Positions 21,636 through 33,815 of a stretch of 53,673 nucleotides of DNA are shown one piece after another. The translations under genes were made by a program, and so were the position numbers. Source of the stretch: Gamarada debralockiae (Eukaryota; Ascomycota; Leotiomycetes; Helotiales; Hyphodiscaceae); assembly GCA_002803225.1 (NCBI GenBank), contig NXFV01000963.1:1-53673 (forward strand), in the 5' to 3' direction. The first letter of the stretch is position 1, and each line of letters begins with the position of its first letter. The notes below the pieces were generated by a model. It was not told where the DNA came from, ran no database searches, and saw only the letters and a program-made list of their open reading frames with translations.

Positions 21636-22998
21636 TCATGCTCCAAACGTCGAGGCCCAGGGCTTATAATCTTCGGCAAGGAACAACTTCTCAAGCGCTC
21701 GCCGACGAATACCAACGTTCCCGCCATCGAAGAGCGGCAGGCACATGGCATCATTCAACAGGCTTGGAAAGTCGGTTTCTTTGTTGTAGGATGACCTATT
21801 ATGTCAGCCAAGCTTTGCATGTGATGAGGACAGCGTACATTCCAATCGCTGACATGGCATCGACAACTACTTTAACCGCGTTATCGGAGCAATATATCTT
21901 GGCTTCCAGTGCAAGCTCTCCTCCGAGCCCATTGTCGAGGGCATGGGCAGCTTTCCAAGTCAAGAACCTCGATGCGTCAGTCTTCATCTTGATATTCATC
22001 AAAAGATCTGAGACGCTTTGGTGATTTACGATTGGTTGTGCTCCTCCGCGAGTGTCAGACTTGGCAAATTTGAGAGCAGATTCGAATGCTGCTGCCATGA
22101 TGCCAGTGGCCATGGCACCAACCAAAGCCGCTGTGGCCGTAAAACACTGGAGTACGACAGGGGCACCCTTACCCGGGGCGGCGAGTAGATTGTGACCGGG
22201 AACGCGGAACTCTGTGAATCTAATATGAGTACTAGCTGTTGAAGAATGGCCTGGAAGTTCGATATGATCGAGGACGTCATATGCCTTTGGAGTATTCTTC
22301 TCAACTACATCTCGTGTCACGAGAAGTATCATGATGGCATCCGCAGGGTCGGATGACGGGTCCTGATCGTTTCCGTCCTGCGAATATCGGCACACAACAC
22401 ACTGGAGCTCTGCACCACGGTCATCCCATCCGCAGCAATTCGTCGCCCACATCTTGAATCATATCAGCCATGCACCACTCGCGATGATGGATTGTACCTT
22501 CTCGCCATTGATGACCCAATCGTCTCCATCCTTTCTAGCAACAGTTTGCAAACCCTTCCCACCCTTTTCCAGCCAGTTCGCTGTACCGGTCGGTTCCGAA
22601 TGCACCAAGCTAGCAAGCGGTTCCCCTTCGCTGCTGAGAAAAGGCTTCAAGAACTCCTCGTGCTGACTGGGAGTTCCGCCTATAAGAAGTGGCGACAATC
22701 CAAGACCAGTCCCGAATATCGTCAGGGACAAACTTCGATCAACCTTATACATCTCTTCGACGAGAATAGTAGAGTCGAGTACAGCTCCACCCATACCACC
22801 TAGTGGCGGAGGTATCATCCCTTTGATCATCCCACCTCCAACTGCTTGTCGATAGAATGGCCGCAGCGCCTGGAACCTCTCCTTCTGAGTCGGGTACTTC
22901 TCGTACGATGATGACGCAGTCGAAAGAACATTTGTTCCAAACGATGCAGCCATGCCACGAATAGCATTCTGCTGCTCTGAAAGCGTGAAGTCAATCAT
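21636..22998 (-). CDS. Acyl-CoA dehydrogenase family flavoprotein
   Basis: FAD enzyme oxidising acyl-CoA or a related thioester or nitroalkane-type substrate; the exact substrate is unknown. 424 aa. Exons: 22998-22498, 22452-21839 and 21795-21636; the introns are 45 and 43 nt. The start MIDFTLSEQQNAIRGMA is the family's usual N-terminal helix. It is followed by LASLVHSEPTGTANW and INGEKMWATNCCGWDDRG in the beta domain, formed across intron 1, and AAFESALKFAKSDTRGG in the C-terminal helical domain. The C-terminus (WASTFGA) is not a PTS1 signal and no mitochondrial presequence is visible, so it is probably cytosolic. Upstream codons to 23106 are open but unlike the family. It abuts the third regulator tail to tail. 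Confidence 0.9.
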
Positions 22999-23488
22999 TG
23001 TGGATTTGGAGATGCGAGATTTGAGTTTTGGGCTGAAGATTAAAGTTGCTGAGATAGAGGAGATGAAGACCCTGGGTTTCAGACAGTAGAGTAGAAGGAT
23101 TCTCACATCAGCTAATCAGCTAATCTGTACGACGTGGACAAAGCTGTGGGGTTGATAGTGACAGGGGGCGGCCGCATTTCCCTCATCTGCAAATCTGACC
23201 CCTCGACGCCACGCGCCAAGCGATGAGGCTCGATCAGTCATGTGATCGCTACCTACTTTTCTGTCTACAATAGCTTCTGCTTCTCTAATCTCATATTAAT
23301 TTTAGTTAAATGAAAATTTTATAAATGTTTCCTTTCATATCGTATCATGAGCCAGTTCACAAGACCACAACTTCTAGCCGTCGTTAGATTCTCTGCCGTA
23401 CGGCGTAAAAGCCCAGGAAAGATTTCAAATTTCAAGATCCAAGACCAGGATGATGGAAAGATTCAATTTAGGGGCTTATGCGCCACAT
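22999..23488. other. Intergenic with AT-rich patch
   Basis: It holds the acyl-CoA dehydrogenase promoter and the protease 3' flank. An AT-rich patch lies at about 23294-23335. No gene is seen. Confidence 0.45.
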
Positions 23489-25059
<1,571 letters not shown>

Positions 25060-25449
25060 TTCAAGGACAATTGGGGAATAATTTTGATGGAGGCTGTTGA
25101 GGATAGATATCGAGTGGCCCCTGATCTCCAAGGCTGGGCACGCCAAGTCAGACGTCGCCAAGTCAAGCAACGCGAATTCAATTGAAACACTGGATCTCAG
25201 CCTCGCCCAAGAAGCCAAGTCGTACAGCCGATGTTTTATTGCGCGTTAACTGAATGATTTTGGCAGAAGGGAAAAAATAGATATGTGTTTCATCCGGATT
25301 GCGAAATTGCGGGCGCGAGGACGGACTTCAATTGACAATGCTTCACCGGGTGAACCTCTTTTGGGACGACGGATTGAAATCAAACATAATTCTCAAAGGG
25401 CTCTACAAATCTCTACAACGGGAGTTTCTCATGCGCCCAAAGTTCTGTT
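25060..25449. other. Intergenic: protease promoter and GMC 3' flank
   Basis: No gene is seen. It lies between two minus-strand genes. Confidence 0.5.
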
Positions 25450-27398
25450 CTATATCTTCATACCCCACTTTTCCTTGATCAAATCTGCGGCTTTTTCTGC
25501 AAGTGCATAGACCGTGGTTGTGGTGTTGGCAGCGCTCTGAAGCGGAATTACACTTGCGTCCACAACTCTCAAGTTCTTCGTCCCGTAAACCCTTAACTCT
25601 GGATCAACAACGCCACCTTTATTTTGTGGGAGCATACTACACGTTGCGATCGGGTGATGTTCCGTGTTACAATTATCCCTCACAAACGCCTCGACATTCT
25701 CTTCCGTAAGCACTGGATAACCAGGCTGAAGTACTTTGCCATGGTCCTTCAGTCTTGAAGCAAGAGGTTCAGTTGCGAAGATCTTAGAAACGTGGAGCAT
25801 GTGCTTGGAGAAAATCTTAAGGTCCAGTGGATGTGAGAGGTATCGTGGGTTGACAGCAGGATAAACACTCGGATCAGATGAGCGAATGTGGACGTCACCT
25901 CGAGAGAATGGATGTTGAAGGCAGCTAGCAATTGTGATGTAATTGCCAGGGTGCGGTCTATCTCCAATTGCGCTATAGAACTGCCTTTCAGGAATGCCAG
26001 CTTTGACGAGGAGAAGTTGCATTGACGTCTGGTCGTCGGTCAATAAACCTTCTCGGATGAGCTGGTATTGCTTCGCCCAACCGGGTCGTAAGTCCTCTGC
26101 TCGAGAATTAGCTAGTATTGCATCGATTTCTTCGGCAGCTTGGGATCTTTCGGTTGGAGATAGAACAGCCGTGTAGGGGATGAAAGCAGAACTATTGATT
26201 GAGGGTGTGGCGAGAAGTCCAGTCTTGTGCTGAGCATATTCCTGAAACGCCTTTCCGATGACATCGGGATCTCGAAATGACTCCATCGTGAGCTCGCCTT
26301 CAGCTACCTCTGCACTGTAAGGAACCAGAGCGTGATCTTGAAGATTCTCACCTACGTTGTCATTGTGGATGATAACGTCTATGTTGAGGGACTTCAGAAG
26401 AGAATCTGATCCAATCCCCGAGAGCTCGAGGATCTGCGGTGAACCAAATGCACCGGCCGAAAGAAGAACTTCTTTCTTGGACTTGACTGTGAAGTCCTTG
26501 CTGCCAACCCTGAATCTGACACCAGTTGCTACAACATCAGTGTCCTTGCCTGACAGATTGATCTTTGTGACCAATGCGTCAGAGATCAGGGTCAAGTTTG
26601 GTCTGGATGCATTAGGAACATAATAAGCCGTGGCTGAGTAGCTTCTGGTAGCGGTTTGAGGGTCAATGAAAGCAATACTGCTGTATCCTCCAGCTGAGGT
26701 GCCCGATTTGGAATCTACGCGAAGTCCGAGACCAAGATTCTTGAAAGTAGGAGGCCAGGCTTCAGAGAGAGGCCAGTGAGATTCTGGGATTGTGGTATGA
26801 ATAGGACCTTGGGTCCCATACAATGCAGGGTCAATGTGACTGGTGTGAAGAGCATCTGCAGCCTTGATCGAGTGTTGAGAGAACCTCTCAAACTTTCTGT
26901 AGTATGGAGCGAGGTTGTTGAAGTTCCAACCTCGATTGCCCAACTTCTCCCAGTTATCGAGGTCAGCCCGAGTCGCGTAGGCAACCATAAGGAAGTTTAT
27001 AGCACTGGATCCACCGAGGACTTTGCCTCTCGGCATCGAGATTGAGCGTCCATTCAGACCATCCTGCCATAAGTGATCAGAAACATGAAGCGAAGTGGCT
27101 CTTTTTCCGGTGGAAGAAGGTTTACCTGGGGCTCGGTTTTGAAACACCAGTCATACTCTGGCTTCCCATACAGAGCGTGAATCAGACTCGGTCTGAGGAT
27201 GTTTTGATCCTCCACTAAGTTCTTCCCCGCTTCGATGACAGCAACGTTCACTGAAGGATCTTCCGAGAGACGGGCAGCGAGCACAAGTCCTGCTGTGCCG
27301 CCGCCAACAATGACAAAATCATACTCTTTCTTTTCGTTTCCAGACATTGATTGCATTGAGCTCTCTCTACTGTTGACCGTTAGATGTGAGGCAGTCAA
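25450..27398 (-). CDS. GMC oxidoreductase (FAD alcohol/aldehyde oxidase or dehydrogenase)
   Basis: FAD enzyme of the glucose-methanol-choline family, 628 aa from the first Met. Exons: 27398-27126 and 27063-25450, intron 62 nt. The FAD-binding site VGGGTAGLVLAARL starts at residue 31. Signature 1 is PRGKVLGGSSAINF (102-115) and signature 2 is GAFGSPQILELSGIG. The C-terminal active-site pair appears as His560/His561 (EHHPIATCSM) and Asn604 (AANTTTT). The usual Gly after TCSM is absent. There is no signal peptide, so it acts inside the cell; Met at 27356 or 27347 would give more conventional starts. A TATAAG element lies about 110 bp upstream. It begins an oxidative gene group reaching to 40.3 kb. 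Substrate is unknown. Confidence 0.92.
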
Positions 27399-28334
27399 TT
27401 TGAAGAGGAAAGAGTTGTTTGATTCCTATTTTCCTTCTGGCTATGTATGCTAGTGTTGGACAAAGCTGACTGTGCTGCCCATCTGGGATTCGATGGCTGC
27501 TTATTCTTATAAAGCGGCCGACGAACCGGAAAAGGCTCTCGCTTCGTTCTTGTAGTTTAATTTGAAGTCTTACCTCATCCGAGATCCCATATCTCAAGGT
27601 TAGCGTCATGCTGGGTGGCCAACTATGCCGCTGTTATAGCCGAGAATTAAATTCAACATGTGTTATTGGACTTCTCGGAAGGAATCAAGGAGGCACTTCA
27701 TTATTCTATACGGCAACATAATATAGATGACCAGAGCTGTGATTTTGTGCGGTCAATAATAAAGATCTATAAATGGAGGCTGGCAAAGCGTGTGATGGTC
27801 TGAATAGTGTCGTCGAAATTAGTAATGGCGGGGTGGGAGCTAGTAATATTAGCACTACCCACACCGTACCTCGATTTGCCGATCAATTCGGGGCTTCATA
27901 TTAGAGATGGAAATCCTCTGAACTCCTTCGCCAGGTTGACTTCATTTCGATCAAAGCCGTGCACTCTTGAGCAGGACTCCGGAGGAAGCCAGTAAACGTA
28001 AGTTTCCGTCTCCAAAGAACACGCACTCGACTGACCGAATATTCAGCAACTGTGGTCACCAGCCTCCCAGCATGCATAGGAGACGTAAGAACGAAAAGGG
28101 TGAATACTAGCCGGATATGATATTCCGCGGCTCTAATCCTTTCCAATGTATCCTCAACGACTTGACGGATGACAGCATGCCAGAACGAAATATCGCCGCG
28201 TCGGCCAGCAGACCTGACCTTGACGATTGCAAAGAAGGCTTCCGGTGTTTTTGTCTCACGAACACTTCCATACAATCGCAAATTATTCTTCATGTTTGGG
28301 AGTGCAATTGCCGACTTTGTAGGTCACAGCCTAG
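27399..28334. other. Intergenic; GMC promoter and unresolved 5' flank of the CorA-like remnant
   Basis: A candidate TATAAG lies on the minus strand at 27506-27511. From about 27900 both strands have moderately long open frames, such as minus 27901-28293, but no family is recognisable, and some of this may be the lost 5' part of the CorA-like gene to the right. Confidence 0.35.
27506..27515 (-). promoter_or_regulatory. Candidate TATA element of the GMC gene
   Basis: The minus strand reads GCTTTATAAG, about 110 bp before the first in-frame ATG of the GMC oxidoreductase. It is a composition and position argument only. Confidence 0.3.
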
Positions 28335-29359
28335 ATTAGTGCTTTATTACTGACGAGGGCGCAGGCGTGGAAGCAGATAGAGCTCGGGGAGTGGTTCGAT
28401 AAAACTTCAAACTACGAGAGATACGGAAGAGGAAGAAAGCCAGGAGAAACAAGAGTTTTGTACGCATCCTGTACAATTCTGGCACTCGAAATTCAGCAAA
28501 CCATCATCGAGTGTGGCGATGACGACAGCGACGATAAATTGCTCGATATCACCCAAGAGACTGACTTAGTGACGAACGTCCGTGACATTCTCGACGAGCT
28601 CAACATCATATACTGCGTGATCTTCGAGCAAAGACCTGTGGTTGAGGATATGGGTAAGATGCCATTCCGTCGTCACAAAACAAAAAGCGGCGTGCTTTGG
28701 GCTATGTTGACAAGGGTTTGGCATCTGTGAAAAAGATAAAGTTGGATGCTAGACGAGAGTACAATGAAGTATGGATTTGCCCATTGACAAATTAGGATAG
28801 ATCGAGACTGACCGCAATGCAGCTGAAGACCTTCTGGATCTCAAACAAAAATTAGCCAGTGTCGCAGAGGCCGCTGCTGCGAGACAGGAGAGTGCCGAGA
28901 CTGCGAGGCAAGAAAAGATAATAATGCTTTTCACTGTGGTTACAGTCGTCTTCGTATACAACACTTTCCCACGATGACAAGATGACAAGATGAGCATCGC
29001 TGGTTGGTCATGATCTAGCTTCCACCCATGTTCTTCACTTCGGTATTTAGGATGAGTATTCAAGAGATTGGTGTCTTGGACAACACCACTGTCGCCGCAG
29101 TTAGAGATGGGTTTCGCCTCACAGATTTTAGTTCATGTAACCGACACAAGCTTTGATATACTATCTTTCTCCTTATTCTATTTCTCTTCTAAGCTTTCTG
29201 AGATACCAAGCTAGACTTCACCAGACAAGAGAGGACGCAATTGACGATGCAAAAATCGACGGCGATGTCGATGCAAGACCTAAAGTTCCGCGACGATTCT
29301 CTAGGCTCAGTCTTGTGCGACGAAGATCTAGCGGATGGTCTGACGTATCATATGTATGA
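28335..29359 (+). pseudogene. CorA-like magnesium-transporter-type gene, decayed or unusual
   Basis: Coding fragments in order match the C-terminal half of fungal CorA-like proteins. There is a helical piece from 28335 (WKQIELGEWFDKTSNYERYG, then DILDELNIIYCVIFEQRPVV), a coiled stretch at 28803-28900 (AEDLLDLKQKLASVAEA), and the first membrane segment MLFTVVTVVF. A 65-nt intron (28954-29018) then joins this to LPPMFFTSVFRMSIQEIG. Family members carry Gly-Met-Asn after the first TM; here the site reads Arg-Met-Ser. The join between the first two pieces does not keep phase with any good splice site, another gap would need a 32-nt intron, and the second TM segment is weak. Together these favour a pseudogene. 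A live multi-exon gene with lost ion selectivity is the alternative. A basic tail may end at 29359. Confidence 0.45.
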
Positions 29360-29493
29360 TCTGAGAGGGCATCAGGGGACACTACCGTACCGTAGGCACC
29401 CAAAAAGTCGTTCCGCATGAGTGGAGGCGATACGGAAATATATTCAGAGTTTGTTGGTGTGCTATTATGACGCTACATCATTGGAAACATGCC

Positions 29494-31161
29494 TCATTCG
29501 TACGCTGGAAATTTCGCCATACATTTCTCGGCCCCTTTCATCTCCCTCTCCAAAACCTTCTTCTGGACCTCACTCCTGACCCGAATCAGGCAGTCAAAGG
29601 GGCGAGGCCGAATGTTAAACCCATCGGTATAATCGAAAGTATCGTACGTTCTCGTCGGCAGGATATCGAAAGACCACGTTAATTTGGAGAGCGCAATGAA
29701 CAGCGAGTTTGCAGCGAGATCTGCTCCGGGACAGATTCTTCTCCCCCAACCGAAAGATGAGTGGCCAGCCTTCGCGGGATGCACTTTCTTGCCTTTCAAT
29801 GAAGGAACAAATCGAGGGTCTGTTTCATCCAAGAATCGAGCTGGGTCGAACAATTGAGGATTTGGATAGTACTCCTCGTTCAGATTGATCGCCCAGGAGT
29901 TTCCAAGGACCGTGGTCCCAGCTGGGATACGCCATCCTTGGTAGACATCATCTTCTGTCGAAGCATGAGGAGTACCTCCCAGAACAGCTACCGGCCGCCA
30001 TCTGAGGACTTCTTTGCAGAGAGCACGCATATATGGGAGACGAGCCTCATCTTCGAAAGTAGGAGTTCTATCAAAACCAATAACAGAGTCAAGTTCGAGT
30101 TGAGCTGCCTTGATTGTTTCTGGATGGGTGATGAATGCCAGAATGGCCGAGCACATGGTCGAGGCTGTCGTATCTGACCCTGCTCCAAACAAAGAAGCTG
30201 GCACGAACGAGAAGTCCTTGTCGGGAAGTGGAATGCCTTCCATTTCTCTCACCGAGAGGAGAGTCTGTGTGAGCGACGGAGCAACCTCACGGCCCTTCTC
30301 TTTTCCGACCTCCAGGTCTCTCCTTACATCATCCACGAGTGCAATATTAGCAGCTGTCTCCAGCCTCGCATGCTCCTTGATATTTTTCTTCCACGGAGCC
30401 ATGAAATTCGGCATGTGCTTCAGGATTGGAAAAGACTCAGCCAAGTACGCTCCTGGCACATTCAGCGAAGCCATAAATTGCATGAACTCCAGCCGCTGCC
30501 TAATGATAGGCGAGTTCAGTGAATCGATTCGATGACCATAGGAGATCGAGAAAACAACACTTGCAGTAAAACGATCGAATTCTCGCTCCCAGTTGTCAGG
30601 ATTCCGCATGACTCCAAACACCATCCTCGTGGCCTCGGCTTCCTGACGTTGCACATATGTACGCAGAGCAGCAGGAGTGAGCGCACGATGCAAAAGTTTC
30701 CTTCTCAGCGACCATTCCTTCCCATACGGCTGCACCAAAACAGACCCAGTTCCGTACATCTCTCCCATGACCACAAATCTCGGTCTTGATGAGTACTTAT
30801 TGCTGCGTTTTTCCATTAAGTCCACGGCGACATTTGGATCCGAAATCACGAGTGTTGGACGACGTCCAACCCATACTGTGAAAATCGGTCCGTAACTCTT
30901 CGACCATTCTTGAAATTGGATCCATGGTTTTGATGTTGGTAGTTTGTTGCCTATGAATGGGAAAGGCAATGGGCCGGGTGGCATTCGTGACCATTTCCAG
31001 ATATCGCTGAGGAGGATTAAGAGGGGGATTGCGAGGAAAGCTGCCAATGCGTACCAGAGATTCAATACTGGTAGAAACGACATGATCGCCATTTGGTGGT
31101 GCTCAAAATCAAACCAAAGTAGCGATGTGACTCTTTGCAACGTGGTATCAAAAAGCTTCAT
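29494..31161 (-). CDS. Cytochrome P450 monooxygenase
   Basis: ER-anchored haem-thiolate monooxygenase, 555 aa from the first Met, single exon. A likelier start is Met24 (31092), which places the membrane anchor (VLNLWYALAAFLAIPLLILL) at the N-terminus, followed by the proline-rich hinge MPPGPLPFPFIG. The I-helix has FGAGSDTTAST (AGSDTT at about 327-332). The K-helix ExxR is Glu384 to Arg387 (KEVLRWRP), and the haem-binding FGWGRRICPG spans 470-479 with Cys477. The layout is like fungal secondary-metabolism and xenobiotic P450s; the CYP family is not assignable by eye. It lies in the same direction as the GMC and FAD monooxygenase genes. Confidence 0.93.
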   Translation of the reverse strand: MKLFDTTLQRVTSLLWFDFEHHQMAIMSFLPVLNLWYALAAFLAIPLLILLSDIWKWSRMPPGPLPFPFIGNKLPTSKPWIQFQEWSKSYGPIFTVWVGRRPTLVISDPNVAVDLMEKRSNKYSSRPRFVVMGEMYGTGSVLVQPYGKEWSLRRKLLHRALTPAALRTYVQRQEAEATRMVFGVMRNPDNWEREFDRFTASVVFSISYGHRIDSLNSPIIRQRLEFMQFMASLNVPGAYLAESFPILKHMPNFMAPWKKNIKEHARLETAANIALVDDVRRDLEVGKEKGREVAPSLTQTLLSVREMEGIPLPDKDFSFVPASLFGAGSDTTASTMCSAILAFITHPETIKAAQLELDSVIGFDRTPTFEDEARLPYMRALCKEVLRWRPVAVLGGTPHASTEDDVYQGWRIPAGTTVLGNSWAINLNEEYYPNPQLFDPARFLDETDPRFVPSLKGKKVHPAKAGHSSFGWGRRICPGADLAANSLFIALSKLTWSFDILPTRTYDTFDYTDGFNIRPRPFDCLIRVRSEVQKKVLEREMKGAEKCMAKFPAYE

Positions 31162-31641
31162 TTAAAGTATGTTCCCAATGCGTTTTGAGTTGGCTTGATT
31201 GTGAGCGAATCCTCCCCGAACCCTCCCCCCTCCCCGGTTGTTGAGTGCTGACCTCTCACAGTGGTTACAGGCTGATTTCAGCAGACGCCACAAAGCGTGG
31301 CTGGGCACCTGTGGGCTTCAGATTACAGGGGTTTCGGGCTCTACCATCCGAAGGAAGCGCTAACAAATGCAACGTCAATAAGTTCTCGTCAATTCTTGAC
31401 ATTGACTACGAATTTATGGAATCATTGCACTCGGCAGTGAAATACGGGAAATCCAGTCAAATGTCGGCCTGACAAGTTGTCAAGCAGACCTCAAGCAATA
31501 ATGACTAGTGACTGCTAGCTAGGAAGTTTGTTTTCCCGAATCCCGCAGTCCCGGCCGCATGGGACGAAAATCTCCCTTCATGGATTCACTCATAATTAGT
31601 GCTCACGAATCTCAACGAGATTGACTGTTCTATTGCGGTTT
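31162..31641. other. Intergenic, P450 promoter
   Basis: It lies between two minus-strand genes. No gene is seen, and small plus-strand frames are unsupported. Confidence 0.5.
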
Positions 31642-33097
31642 CTATGCCGAGGCACTCACTTCCGTCATCTGAGGTACATTGTACTCCCGCCCCGCCGCTG
31701 GCTGTTTGTCATTCAGGAGCGCCACGGTCGCAGCATACTTGTCCTCCGCATATTTCTCTGCATCAAAATCTAGGAGCCAAGCCTCTCTCTTCAACTTCAT
31801 ACTCTCAGGGTTCTTCTTCACCTCATCCCAGTTCGCTTTATGCCATGTATCCCTCGTCTGCTCTCCGGTCTTCTGCGCAGCTCTGACCCTCTCATATCGC
31901 AGAGCTTCAAATGCAGCAACACCTTCCTGAATATGCCCCTTCCCGCATCTTGTCAAGCATACCGCCATAGTAACTCCATCTTCCATGGCTTGGCTCGCAC
32001 CTTGAATTGAAGTTGGAAGGAAGGGATGTGCGGCATCCCCGATAAGGGCAGTTCGACGCTTGGGAGAGATCCAAGTCGGAAGTGGATCTCGGTAGACCAA
32101 TTTCCAATCGATCAATGGCGACGGTGTTGCGTTGAGGATTTTCTGAAGCATTGGATCCCATCCTTTCAGGACTCTTTGGGCATCCGATAACGGCGCATGT
32201 GCTTGCCAGCTTTCTTCAATATCTGTTTCGTCCTTCAAGGTTGTCAGTTACAGTCACTGGATACCAAATTGATTTTGGGATATCTCCGAAAATTTGAGAG
32301 AAGAGAAGTCTACTCACTTTGTGTGTGCAAACCCAGCTAAAATCCTTTCCATTCTTGACTGATGCAGCGATGAAATGAATATCCGGGCCTGCTTTCTTCT
32401 CAGCTATAAAATCAATTTCATCGGATTCGGAAGCCTTACCCAACCAAGCACAATGTTTATCGCCATTATTCACCATCCAAGCGGTGTCTGGATCCTTTGC
32501 CAATTCCGCAGAATCGAACCAAGTTCGATATATGGCATACCCCGACGACTTTGGTTTATCTTCATGGCCGAGCACGATAGTTCGTCCCTTCGAACGCACA
32601 CCATCTGCTGCGAGGACTATGTCTCCAATAAACCTTTCCCCATTTGCAATGACTCCAGCTTCCATTTCGGTCTCAAAATAGTCATCTACTTTGTAACCAA
32701 GTCGAATATCGATTCCTATCTCAAGAGCATGTTCGTACACAATCTCATGAATCTCTCCTCGATGTCCATTATAGGCTTTACCATAAGCTCTTTGTTCTGC
32801 GTTCCATGTTTGCTTCAAAATATCCTCTCCAAGGTACGTCTTCATGAGCAGACCATCACTCTTGTGGATGATGGGGTCGAGCTTCGCATCCACGCCGGGC
32901 CACCTCTGAAAGATGCGCCCGGAATTCGGTGCAAAACTTATAATGTCGCCCAGGATTTTCAGCTCCGGGAAAGATTCGAGAACAAGAACTGAATGGCCTT
33001 TTCGATGGCATTCAATAGCGGCGGTCAATCCAGCGAAACCCGCTCCAACGATGATTACATGAATCCCTGAGGATGGAGGTAGATCGTATGAACCCAT
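31642..33097 (-). CDS. FAD-dependent monooxygenase, salicylate-hydroxylase-like (group A)
   Basis: NAD(P)H-dependent aromatic-type hydroxylase of 456 aa. Exons: 33097-32318 and 32232-31642, both ends phase 0, with an 85-nt intron. The FAD-binding GAGFAG is at residues 18-23, the second FAD/NAD motif VLAADGVRSKG follows in mid-protein, and the third motif is ALIGDAAHPFLPTSIQGASQ. Start Met at 33097 (MGSYDLPPSSG) is preferred because the 20 codons upstream are unlike the family. Relatives hydroxylate salicylate or tailor polyketides; substrate is not deducible. It is divergent from the MFS transporter at 33816, a pairing typical of metabolic clusters. Confidence 0.93.
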
Positions 33098-33815
33098 AGC
33101 GCAGGGAAATATTTTGTTACAAGCGCTGAGAGAAAGAAAATATATGACGCGGCTCACATGTGGAAGGGACTTGGGTCGTGGTATTTAGAGCGCCCGCACA
33201 CCTCTGCAGCCAAGTCACCAAATTGTAGTGTGCACCCAAAGGCAAATTACATATAGGATGGTTCACTTGAAGGCTCTCTTTACCGGATAAATAGCAGACT
33301 AAATCATCGGGGAGGAGTTAGATCCAGAATCCCAGAACGGAGGAGGTACTACTGATAGCAGGTGGAGATCTGCTGAAGCTACAGGGAGCTTGCGGGACCA
33401 CCTGCCCCACCTCCACAATCCCCGCATTTGCATCCGCAGCGCCCGTGTCTTGTGCCCTGCACTTGCAGATTGGTCAGCAACGTGTCATGACGGCAGTTCA
33501 TGGAGTACCATTCTTCACTGCATCCTTTTGCTACAACGCAATTTCTGAGTGGTCGAGTGTCTTTGATCCCCCGTCATTATGATGCCTGGAGAGAACAATG
33601 CTACATCGGCCTTGCCAAGGGATGCGGCCCGCAATCAATTTACTGGGGTAGCATTGAGGCAACGCGGCAGAGGAAAGCAGTGTACAGCATGATATATGGC
33701 GACCAATGCCACTGAAACGCTTATCGAGGTTCTTTAAACACTGCTCCCTAGCTGTTCAGATTTTATCTAAACTTCAAAGCTCCAGCTCTTTCCCATTGAC
33801 ACAACCACCAACAAA
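33098..33815. promoter_or_regulatory. Bidirectional promoter, FAD monooxygenase / MFS transporter
   Basis: A 718-bp divergent gap. It is GC-rich in the middle, with several CCGC/CGGA triplets between 33310 and 33450. A 71-codon plus-strand frame at 33500-33715 has no recognisable features and I do not call it. Confidence 0.45.

Noticed and set aside
32375..32992. 205-codon plus-strand open frame
   Set aside because: Antisense to the FAD monooxygenase, which shows all three flavin motifs on the other strand.
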